36,202 nucleotides of DNA from CAMLQK01 sp035478775 (GCA_035478775.1 DATIJG010000020.1:1-36202), one strand, 5' to 3'; positions 7,670 to 15,842 are shown, counted from the stretch's first letter. Notes: generated by a model from the letters alone, not told the origin. Numbers and translations are program-made.

Positions 7670-9895
7670 ATGTCACCCGATTTCCTACCTCCTGATGCAC
7701 AACACAATCATGACCCGTCTGCATCCAGCTTAGACCCGACGCTTAAGGCTATTTTGGATGGCGATATACGACGAGGCAAACACAGCGACTATGTAGCGGG
7801 GCAGATAAGTGAGACGCTGGAGACGCTTGAAAGTGCCGCGGCGCCCCAAGAGACAAACTACGTTGCCGGCCAAATGGCAGCCATGATTGAGTATTTGGAG
7901 AGTACCGACTCAGAGGTGCGGCCCGGCGTGTACGAAAACCAAATACCGGCTTCGCCAGGCGGTCTTCGGATTTTGTCTGTTTTCGACCAGCTTATCGCAT
8001 TCCCCGGCCAAACGGAGCCATTTTTAAACGATCCACGAGTAACTTTGAGCCAAGCGGTCAATAGTAAACTCGATATAATCGCCGTGCGGGAATGGAACTT
8101 GGGCGCTGACATAACCACCACTGCCAGCTTGGTGAAGTTTGTGGCCACACAGGCCGAAGATTCAGAATCGACTGTCAGCTGGTTTATTGGTAGCATGGTG
8201 AATAGCGACAGGCGAGGGCGTGAACTTGACGAGTTGCTTTCGTTGTTGCCTAACATATTATCTCCAAATATAAGCATGCAGATAATGTATGAGTTAGCAT
8301 CTGCTCAGGAAGTCATTAAAGAACGTTATCAAGCAGCGGAAACGGCGCGCAAAGCGCAAGAACGGGCACGGATGCTAGAGGAAGCCAAAAAGGCGAAGCA
8401 ACAGCGTGAAGCTGCCCGGAAAACGGCATGGCTGGAGGCGATAAAAACAAACCCCGAAGATATCTATGCGTACTATCTTGAAACAGACTTCGCAGCGGAC
8501 TATTTGCAAGATGACACCCGTACAAACCGGCTCGCCGCTGATATGGCCAGTCGCTATATCCTAGCAACAGACGGTAAAGGCAACCATGTAGCCAACGCTG
8601 AAAACGTGCTCTTAGAAACGCTCGCCGTTTTAGTAGAAAGTGAAGATTTGTATACGGGCCGCCTTAAGGGCAGCTTGGACTACAAGCTTGTCGCGCCGCA
8701 TCTTGCACGGCTCATTCCGAATTCAGCGTCGTTTGCCGAATTCGTCCAGCAGCATCCGGCCTTGATTGAAAAAGGGGAATTCTTTTATGACGACTGGAAG
8801 GATGCCTATATTGACGCCAAACTCCGGCAAAAGCAAGAGGCGCTTATCGGTGACATAAACACTGCCAGCTTAAAAGAACAAGATATCGCCAGCCTTGAAA
8901 TTACGCTTGAGTATTTCGGCATTCCCTATGATAATATTGACGCTATCGAAGCCGATTTACGACGCTACTACGTTGATTCTATCGCCGACGCCGCCCAAGT
9001 AGAAGTCGAACCTGCCACGGAAATGACCGGCAGCGCGGGCATTGGCAAAATCGCAATCAGCGATGACTATGAACGAAGCGACTATGAACGCAACGACGAG
9101 TATATCCTGCAAACCGACATTATTGAGCCGTTCAAGCAATGGCTTGAAGAATTGCCGAACTACGCGTCGCACGGTGCATATCAGGTTTTTAAAAGCGTGG
9201 AAGCGAAATATAAGGGCAGGGCGTATGGCCACCTCACAACACGGTTTGCCGGGCATGGTATTAGTATCGGCGTTGACACTTCGGGTGAACAACCAAAATT
9301 CTATTTAAATGTAGAAAGGATGGGCTATTATGCGCAGGACGCTTTCCCGGCAGAACAACTTGAGCGGTTTGCGGCCTTCGTCGGGAAAAAGGTGGCATAC
9401 AAAGACGACCAACATTTGAGAATAACGCCGAATCTCATTCCGCCAAGGGCAGACCCAGAAACTTTAGCGCAAAAAGAGGCCGAGCTGCGGGCAAACGGCC
9501 AGCCCTATACTATTGAAAGCAAGGGCAACCAAAGGGGTGGACATAAAAAATGGCAGCGTGAGAGCTGGAAATTGCCGCACGGTAAAACACCTAACGGCAC
9601 GTTGGCGGGCATTTTGCGGCAAGTTATGGGGATGCGCGCGCCTATCCAATACCCAACGACCCGTAATTATGAGCCGGATAGTTTGGTCGAACCTGATGCG
9701 ACGCTTCAAGAAATGCAGCTGGTTTTCGAGCATTTTAAAGTTCTTGATAGATATGATAAAAAAGAACCCAACTATCTCCACATTGAAAGCATCGCACAGT
9801 TTGTCATTCCGCATGCCACGGCAAAGCAGGCCGAAAAACTACAGGCTGTCGCACTGGCCTATCAGCAATACCTTAACCGCACCCTTTGGCTTTAG
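7670..9895 (+). CDS. Large orphan protein with internal repeat and coiled coil, 741 aa
   Basis: No known family recognised. The N-terminus carries a 23-residue-period duplication: YVAGQ at 41-45 and 64-68, with matching LES/LES at 53-55 and 76-78. A strongly charged helical stretch at about 213-262 (rich in Ala, Lys, Glu and Arg) is a predicted coiled coil. The middle (265-470) is mostly acidic helical sequence. After a linker containing DYERSDYERNDEY, a C-terminal block (about 485-741) has mixed strands and helices, for example RAYGHLTTRFAGHGISIGVD and YLNVERMGYY, and a basic Gly/Lys/Trp segment (NQRGGHKKWQRESWKLPHG). No signal peptide or membrane helix, so cytoplasmic. The composition suggests a scaffold or nucleic-acid-associated protein, but that is guesswork. 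It stands alone under its own promoter. Confidence 0.75.
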   Translation: MSPDFLPPDAQHNHDPSASSLDPTLKAILDGDIRRGKHSDYVAGQISETLETLESAAAPQETNYVAGQMAAMIEYLESTDSEVRPGVYENQIPASPGGLRILSVFDQLIAFPGQTEPFLNDPRVTLSQAVNSKLDIIAVREWNLGADITTTASLVKFVATQAEDSESTVSWFIGSMVNSDRRGRELDELLSLLPNILSPNISMQIMYELASAQEVIKERYQAAETARKAQERARMLEEAKKAKQQREAARKTAWLEAIKTNPEDIYAYYLETDFAADYLQDDTRTNRLAADMASRYILATDGKGNHVANAENVLLETLAVLVESEDLYTGRLKGSLDYKLVAPHLARLIPNSASFAEFVQQHPALIEKGEFFYDDWKDAYIDAKLRQKQEALIGDINTASLKEQDIASLEITLEYFGIPYDNIDAIEADLRRYYVDSIADAAQVEVEPATEMTGSAGIGKIAISDDYERSDYERNDEYILQTDIIEPFKQWLEELPNYASHGAYQVFKSVEAKYKGRAYGHLTTRFAGHGISIGVDTSGEQPKFYLNVERMGYYAQDAFPAEQLERFAAFVGKKVAYKDDQHLRITPNLIPPRADPETLAQKEAELRANGQPYTIESKGNQRGGHKKWQRESWKLPHGKTPNGTLAGILRQVMGMRAPIQYPTTRNYEPDSLVEPDATLQEMQLVFEHFKVLDRYDKKEPNYLHIESIAQFVIPHATAKQAEKLQAVALAYQQYLNRTLWL

Positions 9896-9924
9896 CCTCT
9901 AGCCGCCGAGCGATGTTACGAAAA

Positions 9925-9978
9925 GTAGCGTAAAAGTGTTAACAAAAAGCTGCACTGGTAGCGTAAGTGGTATATACT
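9925..9978 (+). promoter_or_regulatory. lemA promoter region with direct repeats
   Basis: A 9-bp direct repeat GTAGCGTAA occurs at 9925-9933 and 9958-9966, a 33-bp period (about three helical turns). The second copy lies in the spacer just before the -10 box TATACT (9973-9978). No good -35 is seen, so an activator or repressor binding the repeats is plausible. Confidence 0.4.
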
Positions 9979-10008
9979 TAAAAGGTAAACAAAGGAGCCT
10001 TTAAAATT

Positions 10009-10572
10009 ATGGTTTGGATTATTGTTGCAATAGCGCTTGTGCTGGTTATTGCCGTACTTGCTGCTATGTATAACGGATTGGTCCGCCTGAACGTACGTTC
10101 CGACGAAGCGTGGAGCGACATTACCGTGCAGCTAAAGCGCCGGTACGACCTTATCCCTAACTTGGTGAACACGGTTAAAGGTTACGCAACTCACGAAAAA
10201 ACCGTTTTTGAAGATGTGACCGCTGCCCGCGCGCAGGCTTTGAATGCTAAAGGTGTTGCCGATACTGCTAAGGCCGAAAACCAGTTTAGCAATACGCTTA
10301 AAAGCTTGTTCGCAGTTGCCGAAGCCTACCCACAGCTTAAGGCCAACGAAAACTTTAAGGCTTTACAAGATGAGCTGATAGACACCGAGGATAAAGTTCA
10401 GGCTTCGCGCCGCTTTTACAATGGTGTAGTGCGCGATTTTAACACCAAGCGCAAGGTGTTCCCGACAAACATTTTTGCGAACATGCTTGGTTTTAAGCAA
10501 GACAAAGAGTTCTTTGAGCTTGACGACAGCGCAATGGCACAAGCCAGCCAGCCTGTGCAGGTAAAATTCTAA
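10009..10572 (+). CDS. lemA: LemA family membrane protein
   Basis: 187 residues: one N-terminal transmembrane helix (about 3-22) followed by a long helical-bundle domain. The family signature is clear: YNGLVRLNVRSDEAWSDI, LKRRYDLIPNLVNTVKGYA and the C-terminal RRFYNGVVRDFN with NTKRKVFPTN. LemA proteins are membrane-anchored with a short exterior segment; their biochemical role is unsettled, but they recurrently neighbour the HtpX protease, as here, which suggests a link to membrane protein quality control. AAAGGAG lies a short distance before the ATG. It is probably cotranscribed with htpX; a GC-rich hairpin lies between the two genes. Length is normal. Confidence 0.93.
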   Translation: MVWIIVAIALVLVIAVLAAMYNGLVRLNVRSDEAWSDITVQLKRRYDLIPNLVNTVKGYATHEKTVFEDVTAARAQALNAKGVADTAKAENQFSNTLKSLFAVAEAYPQLKANENFKALQDELIDTEDKVQASRRFYNGVVRDFNTKRKVFPTNIFANMLGFKQDKEFFELDDSAMAQASQPVQVKF

Positions 10573-10589
10573 ACAAAGTTTAAAGTAAG

Positions 10590-10611
10590 GGCGGCGTATG
10601 CTTATGCCGCC
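10590..10611 (+). other. Intercistronic hairpin lemA-htpX
   Basis: GGCGGC (10590-10595) pairs with GCCGCC (10606-10611), with further pairing inside the 10-nt loop. No T-tract follows, so this is more likely an mRNA stability or partial attenuation element than a terminator. Confidence 0.4.
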
Positions 10612-10628
10612 TGGCTCCGTTGCTATTT

Positions 10629-11498
10629 ATGTACTCCAATATTGCTGCTAATAAACGTAAAACCTGGCTGATTATGGCCGTATTTATTGCCATAATCGGT
10701 ATTTTAGGGTGGGTGCTCGGCTCCTTGCTGCACTCTGTAAACTTTATATATTTTGCATTGCTCGGCGCTGCTATGTATGCGCTGATTGAATATTTTATGG
10801 CCGCCAAGTTGGCACTGGCCATGAACGGTGCTCGCGAAATCCAAAAATCGGATAACCCCAGGCTTTTTAGAATTGTTGAAAACCTGGCGATTACGATGGG
10901 TTTGCCCACGCCCAAAATATATATAATTAACGACCCGGCACCTAACGCCTTCGCCACTGGCCGTGACCCCCAGCGCGCTATAGTGTGTGTAACCGCCGGG
11001 CTGCTAAACATAATGACCGACACTGAGCTCGAAGGTGTTATCGCACACGAACTCGGACATGTGCAAAATTTTGATATCCGTGTGATGCTCATCGTATTCG
11101 GCCTGGTGAGCGCCATTACAATTATTGCCGACACCATTATGCGGGTGTTATGGTGGGATGATGACGAACGCAACAGTCCAATAATGCTAGTAATTGGTCT
11201 GGTTGCTGCCATCTTGGCACCATTTGCCGCGTTGCTGGTGCAACTTGCCGTGTCGCGCCGCCGCGAATATCTTGCTGATAGTACCGGTGCGCTTACAACG
11301 CGCTACCCTGAAGGCCTGGCCAGTGCACTTGAAAAGATCCGCGATCATGGTTCGGCCATGAAACGCCAAAATACGGCTACCGCCCATCTGTTTTTTGCTA
11401 ATCCGCTTAAAGCTAACGCAATCACCAAATTTTTTAGTACACATCCGCCCATTGATGACCGTATCCGCCGCTTGCGCGAAATGGGCACTCACGCATAA
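10629..11498 (+). CDS. htpX: Zinc metalloprotease HtpX
   Basis: M48-family membrane protease that degrades misfolded membrane proteins. 289 residues: two N-terminal transmembrane helices (about 11-31 and 38-57), zinc motif HELGH (140-144), two further hydrophobic segments (about 151-168 and 185-207) and the third zinc ligand Glu213 in RREYLAD. The C-terminal THPPIDDRI segment is also typical. Start: the frame opens at a TTG (10620), but ATG 10629 gives the family-typical start and is preferred. No clear Shine-Dalgarno; the hairpin at 10590-10611 lies just upstream. Length and all catalytic residues are normal. The next gene begins 10 nt later, so an operon is likely. Confidence 0.93.
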   Translation: MYSNIAANKRKTWLIMAVFIAIIGILGWVLGSLLHSVNFIYFALLGAAMYALIEYFMAAKLALAMNGAREIQKSDNPRLFRIVENLAITMGLPTPKIYIINDPAPNAFATGRDPQRAIVCVTAGLLNIMTDTELEGVIAHELGHVQNFDIRVMLIVFGLVSAITIIADTIMRVLWWDDDERNSPIMLVIGLVAAILAPFAALLVQLAVSRRREYLADSTGALTTRYPEGLASALEKIRDHGSAMKRQNTATAHLFFANPLKANAITKFFSTHPPIDDRIRRLREMGTHA

Positions 11499-11507
11499 GA
11501 TACCATT

Positions 11508-12491
11508 ATGACAAGCAAAAAAAATACCACGTCATCCGCTACGAGAAAACCAGCAAACCCTAAAACCATTACAAAACCACCAAAACCACGCCGCATAAAA
11601 GAAGCCGCGTATCAGTCATTTAAGTTACAACGCCGCATTAAAAACCCTGGCCAAGCGCTTACTGGCTCGTTCAAACTTTTTTGGCGCTCACTTACTGTGC
11701 TCAAAAAAAATTGGAAAATTTTTGTTGGCGTACTTATTATCTATGGCCTTGTCGACTTTATTGTGGTACAAGGCTTTAGTGCCGGCCAAAATTACGGTGA
11801 TGCAAAAACGACTATTAAAAGTTTGTTTAGCGGCAGCACGGCCGACTTAGCTTCGGGCGTAGCATTGTTCTTATATATGGTTGGCTCAGGGGGCGCTGCA
11901 TCTGGCGGCTCAGCCGGCGCAAGTCCGTACCAATTTATCTGGATTCTTATTACAAGCTTGGCGCTTATTTGGGCGCTTCGGCAGACGTATGCCGGAAGCG
12001 GCATCCGTATCCGCGATGCTTACTACAGAGGTATGTATCCTTTAATTACCTTTGTGATGGTGCTCGGAGTTGTGGCATTGCAATTGTTCCCGGCAATTTT
12101 AGGGGGCATTGTGTATAACGTAGCCTCTACTGGTGTAGCCTCTACTGGCGTGGAACGCTTTATGTGGGCTTTGGTATTCGCGCTGCTTATTTTGCTCAGT
12201 TTATATTTGATAGTTTCGTCAGTTTTTGCTTTGTATATTGTGTGTTTGCCGGACATGACGCCCATGAAGGCACTGCGTTCGGCACGCCAGTTGGTGGCTA
12301 ATCGCCGCTGGACAGTGTTGCGCAAAGTGGTATTTTTGCCCGTCGCACTTTTGGTTATTGGCGCAGTTATCGTGGTACCGGTCATTTTACTGTTCTCTGC
12401 CGCAGCTTCTTGGGTATTTTTTGCATTAACCTTGTTGGCATTGCCGGTACTGCATAGTTATTATTATGCGCTGTATCGCTCACTTTTGTAG
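11508..12491 (+). CDS. Polytopic membrane protein of unknown function, 327 aa
   Basis: A basic, Lys/Thr/Pro-rich cytoplasmic N-terminus (residues 1-60) precedes about six or seven hydrophobic segments: near 66-86, 113-131, 143-160, 176-200, 218-246 and a long C-terminal pair at 275-320. No catalytic motif is visible. The architecture recalls general membrane-domain families (YciC or glycerophosphodiester-phosphodiesterase membrane-domain type), but that is only resemblance. A GVASTGVASTG repeat near residue 204 comes from a 15-bp tandem duplication. It starts 10 nt after htpX with no evident Shine-Dalgarno, so it is probably translated by coupling in the lemA-htpX operon, and ligA follows 9 nt later. 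Confidence 0.7.
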   Translation: MTSKKNTTSSATRKPANPKTITKPPKPRRIKEAAYQSFKLQRRIKNPGQALTGSFKLFWRSLTVLKKNWKIFVGVLIIYGLVDFIVVQGFSAGQNYGDAKTTIKSLFSGSTADLASGVALFLYMVGSGGAASGGSAGASPYQFIWILITSLALIWALRQTYAGSGIRIRDAYYRGMYPLITFVMVLGVVALQLFPAILGGIVYNVASTGVASTGVERFMWALVFALLILLSLYLIVSSVFALYIVCLPDMTPMKALRSARQLVANRRWTVLRKVVFLPVALLVIGAVIVVPVILLFSAAASWVFFALTLLALPVLHSYYYALYRSLL

Positions 12492-12500
12492 GGGATGTTA

Positions 12501-14525
12501 ATGAATAAAACGCAACCTGCCCACCGACTTATGGAACTCAAAGCGCTCATGGCGAAGTATGCTTATGAGTATTATGTGCTCGATGCGCCTTCGGTAAACG
12601 ACGCTGTGTACGATGGCTTGATGCGCGAGCTTAAGCAACTAGAGCAGCAATATCCGGAATTGGTCACGCCCGATTCGCCAACGCAGCGTGTAGGCGGCCA
12701 GCCCTTGGCAGAATTTACAAAAGTAGAGCATTCAGTGCGCATGATTAGCTTAAACGACGTGTTTAGCCGTGAAGATGTCGAAGCCTGGTTGGTACGCACC
12801 GATAAGCTGGCGCCAGGTACGCAGCACGAATTTTTTACAGATATCAAAATGGACGGCCTGAGCTGTGCGCTTGTTTATCAAGACGGCGTGCTCGAGCGTG
12901 CCATTACTCGCGGTGACGGCTATGTGGGCGAGGATGTAACCACCAATGTACGCACTATTAAAAGCGTGCCGCTGCGCCTGCGCGACGACCCTAAGTATAG
13001 GCAATTTTTGCATGGCCGTACTGAAATTCGCGGTGAAATCGTGATGCTTAAAAAAGAGTTCGAAGCGCTAAACCGTCAGCGCGAGCTTGCCGGCAAGCCG
13101 TTGTTTGCCAACCCGCGTAACTTGGCGGCGGGCACCATCCGGCAACTTGACCCACAGCTGGTGGCCGAAAGGCCACTGCATTTCATCCCGTACGATTTAC
13201 TCCGCGACGATCCGGCCGATGTGCCGACGAACATGTACGCTTACCAGGCCTTACGTGCGCTGGGCTTAGGGGCAAACGCACAGGCGCAAGTGTTCACAGA
13301 CCTTGATGGCGTGATGGGTTTCGTTGACGAATGGGAGCACAAACGTCACGAGTTGCCGTTTAATACTGATGGTTTGGTGATAAAAATAAACGACCGGGTA
13401 CTGTACGCTTTGTTGGGTGTCGTCGGTAAAAACCCACGCGGCGCAGTGGCTTATAAATATCCAGCCGAGGAGGCCATCACACTGGTAAAAGATATCGTGC
13501 TTAGCATTGGCCGTACTGGTGCGGCAACGCCGGTAGCGGTATTCAACCCGGTCGTCGTGGCAGGCACCACTGTGCAGCATGCCAGCCTGCACAACGCCGA
13601 TGAAATCGCCCGCAAAGATGTGCGCGTCGGTGACACGGTGGTTATTTTTAAGGCGGGTGACATCATTCCGCAGGTTGACCGCGTATTATTAGAACTTCGG
13701 CCTAAGAAAACACATGCCTTTAATATGGAAGCCGAACTAGCGCGCCAGTACCCAGAGTTGACGTTTGAACGACCCGAAGGCGAGGCCGTGTATCGCGTAA
13801 AAGGCGCGTCCGGCCCGCTGTTGCTCAAGAAAGCGGTCGAGCATTTTGCCAGCAAAGGCGCTTTAGACATCGACGGCATGGGTGAAAAGAATGTAGTGGC
13901 GTTGGTAGACGCCGGGATTATCAATGATATGGCCGATTTATACACGCTCACACACGACCAAGTTATTTCGCTGGAACGCTTTGCCGAGATTTCTACTAAC
14001 AACTTATTGGCGGCAATCGCGAGCGTAAAAACTCCGCCGTTGCCGCGTTTTATTTACGGCTTAGGTATCAGACATGTTGGATCACAAACGGCGATAGATT
14101 TGGCCGAAGCGTTTGGTTCGCTCGAGGCGCTAATGTATGCCACGCTCGATGATTTGCTTGCGGTGGACGGCGTGGGGGATGTAGTTGCCGAGTCGATTTT
14201 GGCATGGTTCGCCGACCCTGACAACCAAGAGTTGCTCGAAAAATTTAAGCGCCTTGGCGTTTCGCCGAAATACATATCACACGCCACTGGATCGCTTGCT
14301 GGCCAGCGGTTTGTAATAACGGGCACGCTTCAAGATATGAGCCGCGACGAAGCAGCCGAGAAAATTCGGACGCTTGGCGGTACATTCCAATCGTCGCTCG
14401 GTAAAGATACGACTTTTTTGGTGGTTGGCAAAAACGTCGGTGCCGCCAAATTAAAAAAGGCCGAAAAATACGGTACGCGGCAAATTACCGAGGCTGACCT
14501 TATCGCAAAGCTAAACGAAAGATAA
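12501..14525 (+). CDS. ligA: NAD-dependent DNA ligase LigA, zinc finger without cysteines
   Basis: Seals nicks in duplex DNA using NAD+. Start at ATG 12501 (GGGG 8 nt upstream; an in-frame ATG at 12495 is the alternative). Domain order over 674 residues is normal: Ia domain with YEYYVLDAPSVNDAVYDGLM, adenylation domain with KMDG (Lys116 as the AMP-accepting lysine), OB fold, degenerate zinc-finger region (about 404-449), HhH repeats (IDGMGEKNV, VDGVGDVVAESI) and a C-terminal BRCT domain (about 595-674). The four cysteines that normally bind zinc are all absent; the whole protein has one cysteine, in LSCAL. The flanking EGEAVYR and HFASKGALDIDGMG anchors are intact, so this is genuine replacement and not misreading. 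Catalytic residues look complete, so it is expected to be active. Confidence 0.95.
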   Translation: MNKTQPAHRLMELKALMAKYAYEYYVLDAPSVNDAVYDGLMRELKQLEQQYPELVTPDSPTQRVGGQPLAEFTKVEHSVRMISLNDVFSREDVEAWLVRTDKLAPGTQHEFFTDIKMDGLSCALVYQDGVLERAITRGDGYVGEDVTTNVRTIKSVPLRLRDDPKYRQFLHGRTEIRGEIVMLKKEFEALNRQRELAGKPLFANPRNLAAGTIRQLDPQLVAERPLHFIPYDLLRDDPADVPTNMYAYQALRALGLGANAQAQVFTDLDGVMGFVDEWEHKRHELPFNTDGLVIKINDRVLYALLGVVGKNPRGAVAYKYPAEEAITLVKDIVLSIGRTGAATPVAVFNPVVVAGTTVQHASLHNADEIARKDVRVGDTVVIFKAGDIIPQVDRVLLELRPKKTHAFNMEAELARQYPELTFERPEGEAVYRVKGASGPLLLKKAVEHFASKGALDIDGMGEKNVVALVDAGIINDMADLYTLTHDQVISLERFAEISTNNLLAAIASVKTPPLPRFIYGLGIRHVGSQTAIDLAEAFGSLEALMYATLDDLLAVDGVGDVVAESILAWFADPDNQELLEKFKRLGVSPKYISHATGSLAGQRFVITGTLQDMSRDEAAEKIRTLGGTFQSSLGKDTTFLVVGKNVGAAKLKKAEKYGTRQITEADLIAKLNER

Positions 14526-14536
14526 GAGGTAAGTAT

Positions 14537-15058
14537 ATGAATAACATGTTTGCAAACGACGTAGAAAACTACATGCAAAAATGGCAAAAACTCGTGGCGG
14601 GCACGGCTGCTGCCTCAACTTTTCAAGGCTACAAGCCAACGGCAATCGGCTGGAAAGTAGAAGACCTGAAAGAGTTCAACCAAATGTGCGAAACTTTGCG
14701 CGACCAATCCGAGCAAGTGCACTACGGCTGGGTGAACGAGCGTTGGCTGGCGACATTTTATTTGCGCGAACCTTTGCCAAACAATGTCCGATTGGTGAAA
14801 ATTATGCAGCGCCGTCCTGGTTCCCAAGATGCGGTCGGACTCGATCATGTCGATTTCTTAGTGCCGAGCTTGGAAGATGTACGCCAGCTTTTGCAAAAAG
14901 AAAACCTAAAATTTAACGATGAGCAAAATGGCATATGCAAATGGGTGTCGATATGGTTTGATGACACCGAGGCTAAGTTGCGCACTAAAACCGTGCTGCA
15001 GGTGTGCGCCGAGGAGATGCTCGATTACCAACAAAAAATAATCGGGCCAAGCAAATAA
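14537..15058 (+). CDS. Hypothetical protein with VOC/glyoxalase-like motif, 173 aa
   Basis: A GAGGT Shine-Dalgarno lies 6-7 nt before ATG 14537. The N-terminal half is helical (NDVENYMQKWQKLVAG). The C-terminal half has GLDHVDFLVPSLEDVRQLL followed by strands (KWVSIWFDD, TKTVLQVC), reminiscent of vicinal-oxygen-chelate (glyoxalase/YecM-like) folds, in which the DH would supply a metal ligand. The match is weak and the function unknown. It lies 11 nt after ligA and 1 nt before the rdgB-like gene, so it is part of the same run. Confidence 0.5.
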   Translation: MNNMFANDVENYMQKWQKLVAGTAAASTFQGYKPTAIGWKVEDLKEFNQMCETLRDQSEQVHYGWVNERWLATFYLREPLPNNVRLVKIMQRRPGSQDAVGLDHVDFLVPSLEDVRQLLQKENLKFNDEQNGICKWVSIWFDDTEAKLRTKTVLQVCAEEMLDYQQKIIGPSK

Positions 15059-15059
15059 A

Positions 15060-15620
15060 ATGGATTTTGTGTTTATCACCGGCAATCAGCACAAAGCCGA
15101 TTACTTAGCGAAATGGCTCGGCCGCCCCGTAACGCACGTAAAATACGACCTTGACGAATTGCAATCGCTCGATTTGCGCGAAGTTGCTGAGCATAAAGCC
15201 CGCCAAGCTTACGAAGTTGCTGGCAAACCGGTCTTGATTGAAGATGTGGCGCTGACCATTCACGCCTTGGGGCAGCTGCCCGGTACGTTAATCAAGTGGT
15301 TTTTACAAGAACTTGGCCCCGAAGGTATCGTAAAAATACTCGAAAACTTTGATGACCGCGCTGCAACCGCCGCAATCGTGTATGCTTTGTATGACGGCAC
15401 GCAAATGCATGTCTTCAATGGTGAAACCAACGGCCAGATCGCCGACAAGCCGCGCAGTTCCGAAAACGACGGCTGGCACGGTGCACTCAGCTGGAACAGT
15501 ATTTTTGTGCCCGAAGGCATGGCTAAAACCTATGCCGAAATGACCGATGAAGAATTGCTGCCAGTGAGCCATCGAGCCAAAGCTATCGCCAAACTCCGCG
15601 GCTTCTTAAAAGATTTTTGA
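15060..15620 (+). CDS. rdgB: RdgB/HAM1-type non-canonical purine NTP pyrophosphatase
   Basis: House-cleaning enzyme that hydrolyses ITP, dITP and XTP to monophosphates. 186 residues with family landmarks: FITGNQHKADYL (substrate loop, TxNxxK), VLIEDVALTI (usually EDSGL), LPGTLIKWF, ATAAIVYAL, a C-terminal KTYAEMTDEE and SHRAKAIAKL. The usual GYDPIF base-binding loop is changed to SWNSIF, and the acidic EDSGL differs too, so this is a divergent branch whose nucleotide preference may differ. The start overlaps the previous gene's end closely (TAAAATG), indicating translational coupling. Confidence 0.85.
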   Translation: MDFVFITGNQHKADYLAKWLGRPVTHVKYDLDELQSLDLREVAEHKARQAYEVAGKPVLIEDVALTIHALGQLPGTLIKWFLQELGPEGIVKILENFDDRAATAAIVYALYDGTQMHVFNGETNGQIADKPRSSENDGWHGALSWNSIFVPEGMAKTYAEMTDEELLPVSHRAKAIAKLRGFLKDF

Positions 15621-15653
15621 AGAACACGACAGAGGTATTACTACATACGAGCC

Positions 15654-15681
15654 TTGACAAATAAGCATAAGCGGGTATGCT
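15654..15681 (+). promoter_or_regulatory. Promoter of the small RNA
   Basis: TTGACA (15654-15659), 16-nt spacer, TATGCT (15676-15681). No reading frame of note follows before a strong terminator, so it most simply drives an RNA gene starting near 15688. Confidence 0.6.
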
Positions 15682-15687
15682 AAAAGT

Positions 15688-15805
15688 AATTCGTGCGCAA
15701 AAGGAAACGGCGCGGAATGCAAAAACAAACAAACAACTTGCAAAACGCGCCGCGGGTGGGCGCGCACGAAATAAAAAGAGCCAAAGTAATACTCCGGCTC
15801 TTTTT
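15688..15805 (+). ncRNA. Candidate structured small RNA with intrinsic terminator
   Basis: Intergenic, about 118 nt. Nested pairing by eye: TTCGTGCGC (15690-15698) with GCGCACGAA (15762-15770), 9 bp; a symmetric 10/10-nt internal loop (left side AAAAGGAAAC); GGCGCG (15709-15714) with CGCGCC (15746-15751); TGCAA (15718-15722) with TTGCA (15738-15742), closing a 15-nt loop made only of A and C (15723-15737). A perfect 10-bp terminator follows: AAAAAGAGCC (15773-15782) with GGCTCTTTTT (15796-15805). It has its own promoter and terminator and lacks an ORF. It does not show the SRP, 6S, tmRNA or RNase P signatures I know. An open A/C loop and an exposed AAGGA suggest an antisense or ribosome-binding decoy role (inference). 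Confidence 0.65.
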
Positions 15806-15842
15806 AATTAAATCTGTCAGCTAGCTGCAAGCGTTAAGATGC

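Noticed and set aside
6945..9895. Integrated element with attachment repeats at tRNA-Val
   Set aside because: I looked for a second copy of the tRNA 3' end in the window and found none, and there is no integrase gene.
15688..15805. SRP (4.5S), 6S or tmRNA identity for the small RNA
   Set aside because: No GGAA-tetraloop SRP domain IV with its AGCAG-like internal loop, no 6S central bubble of the right length, and no tRNA-like end or tag ORF.
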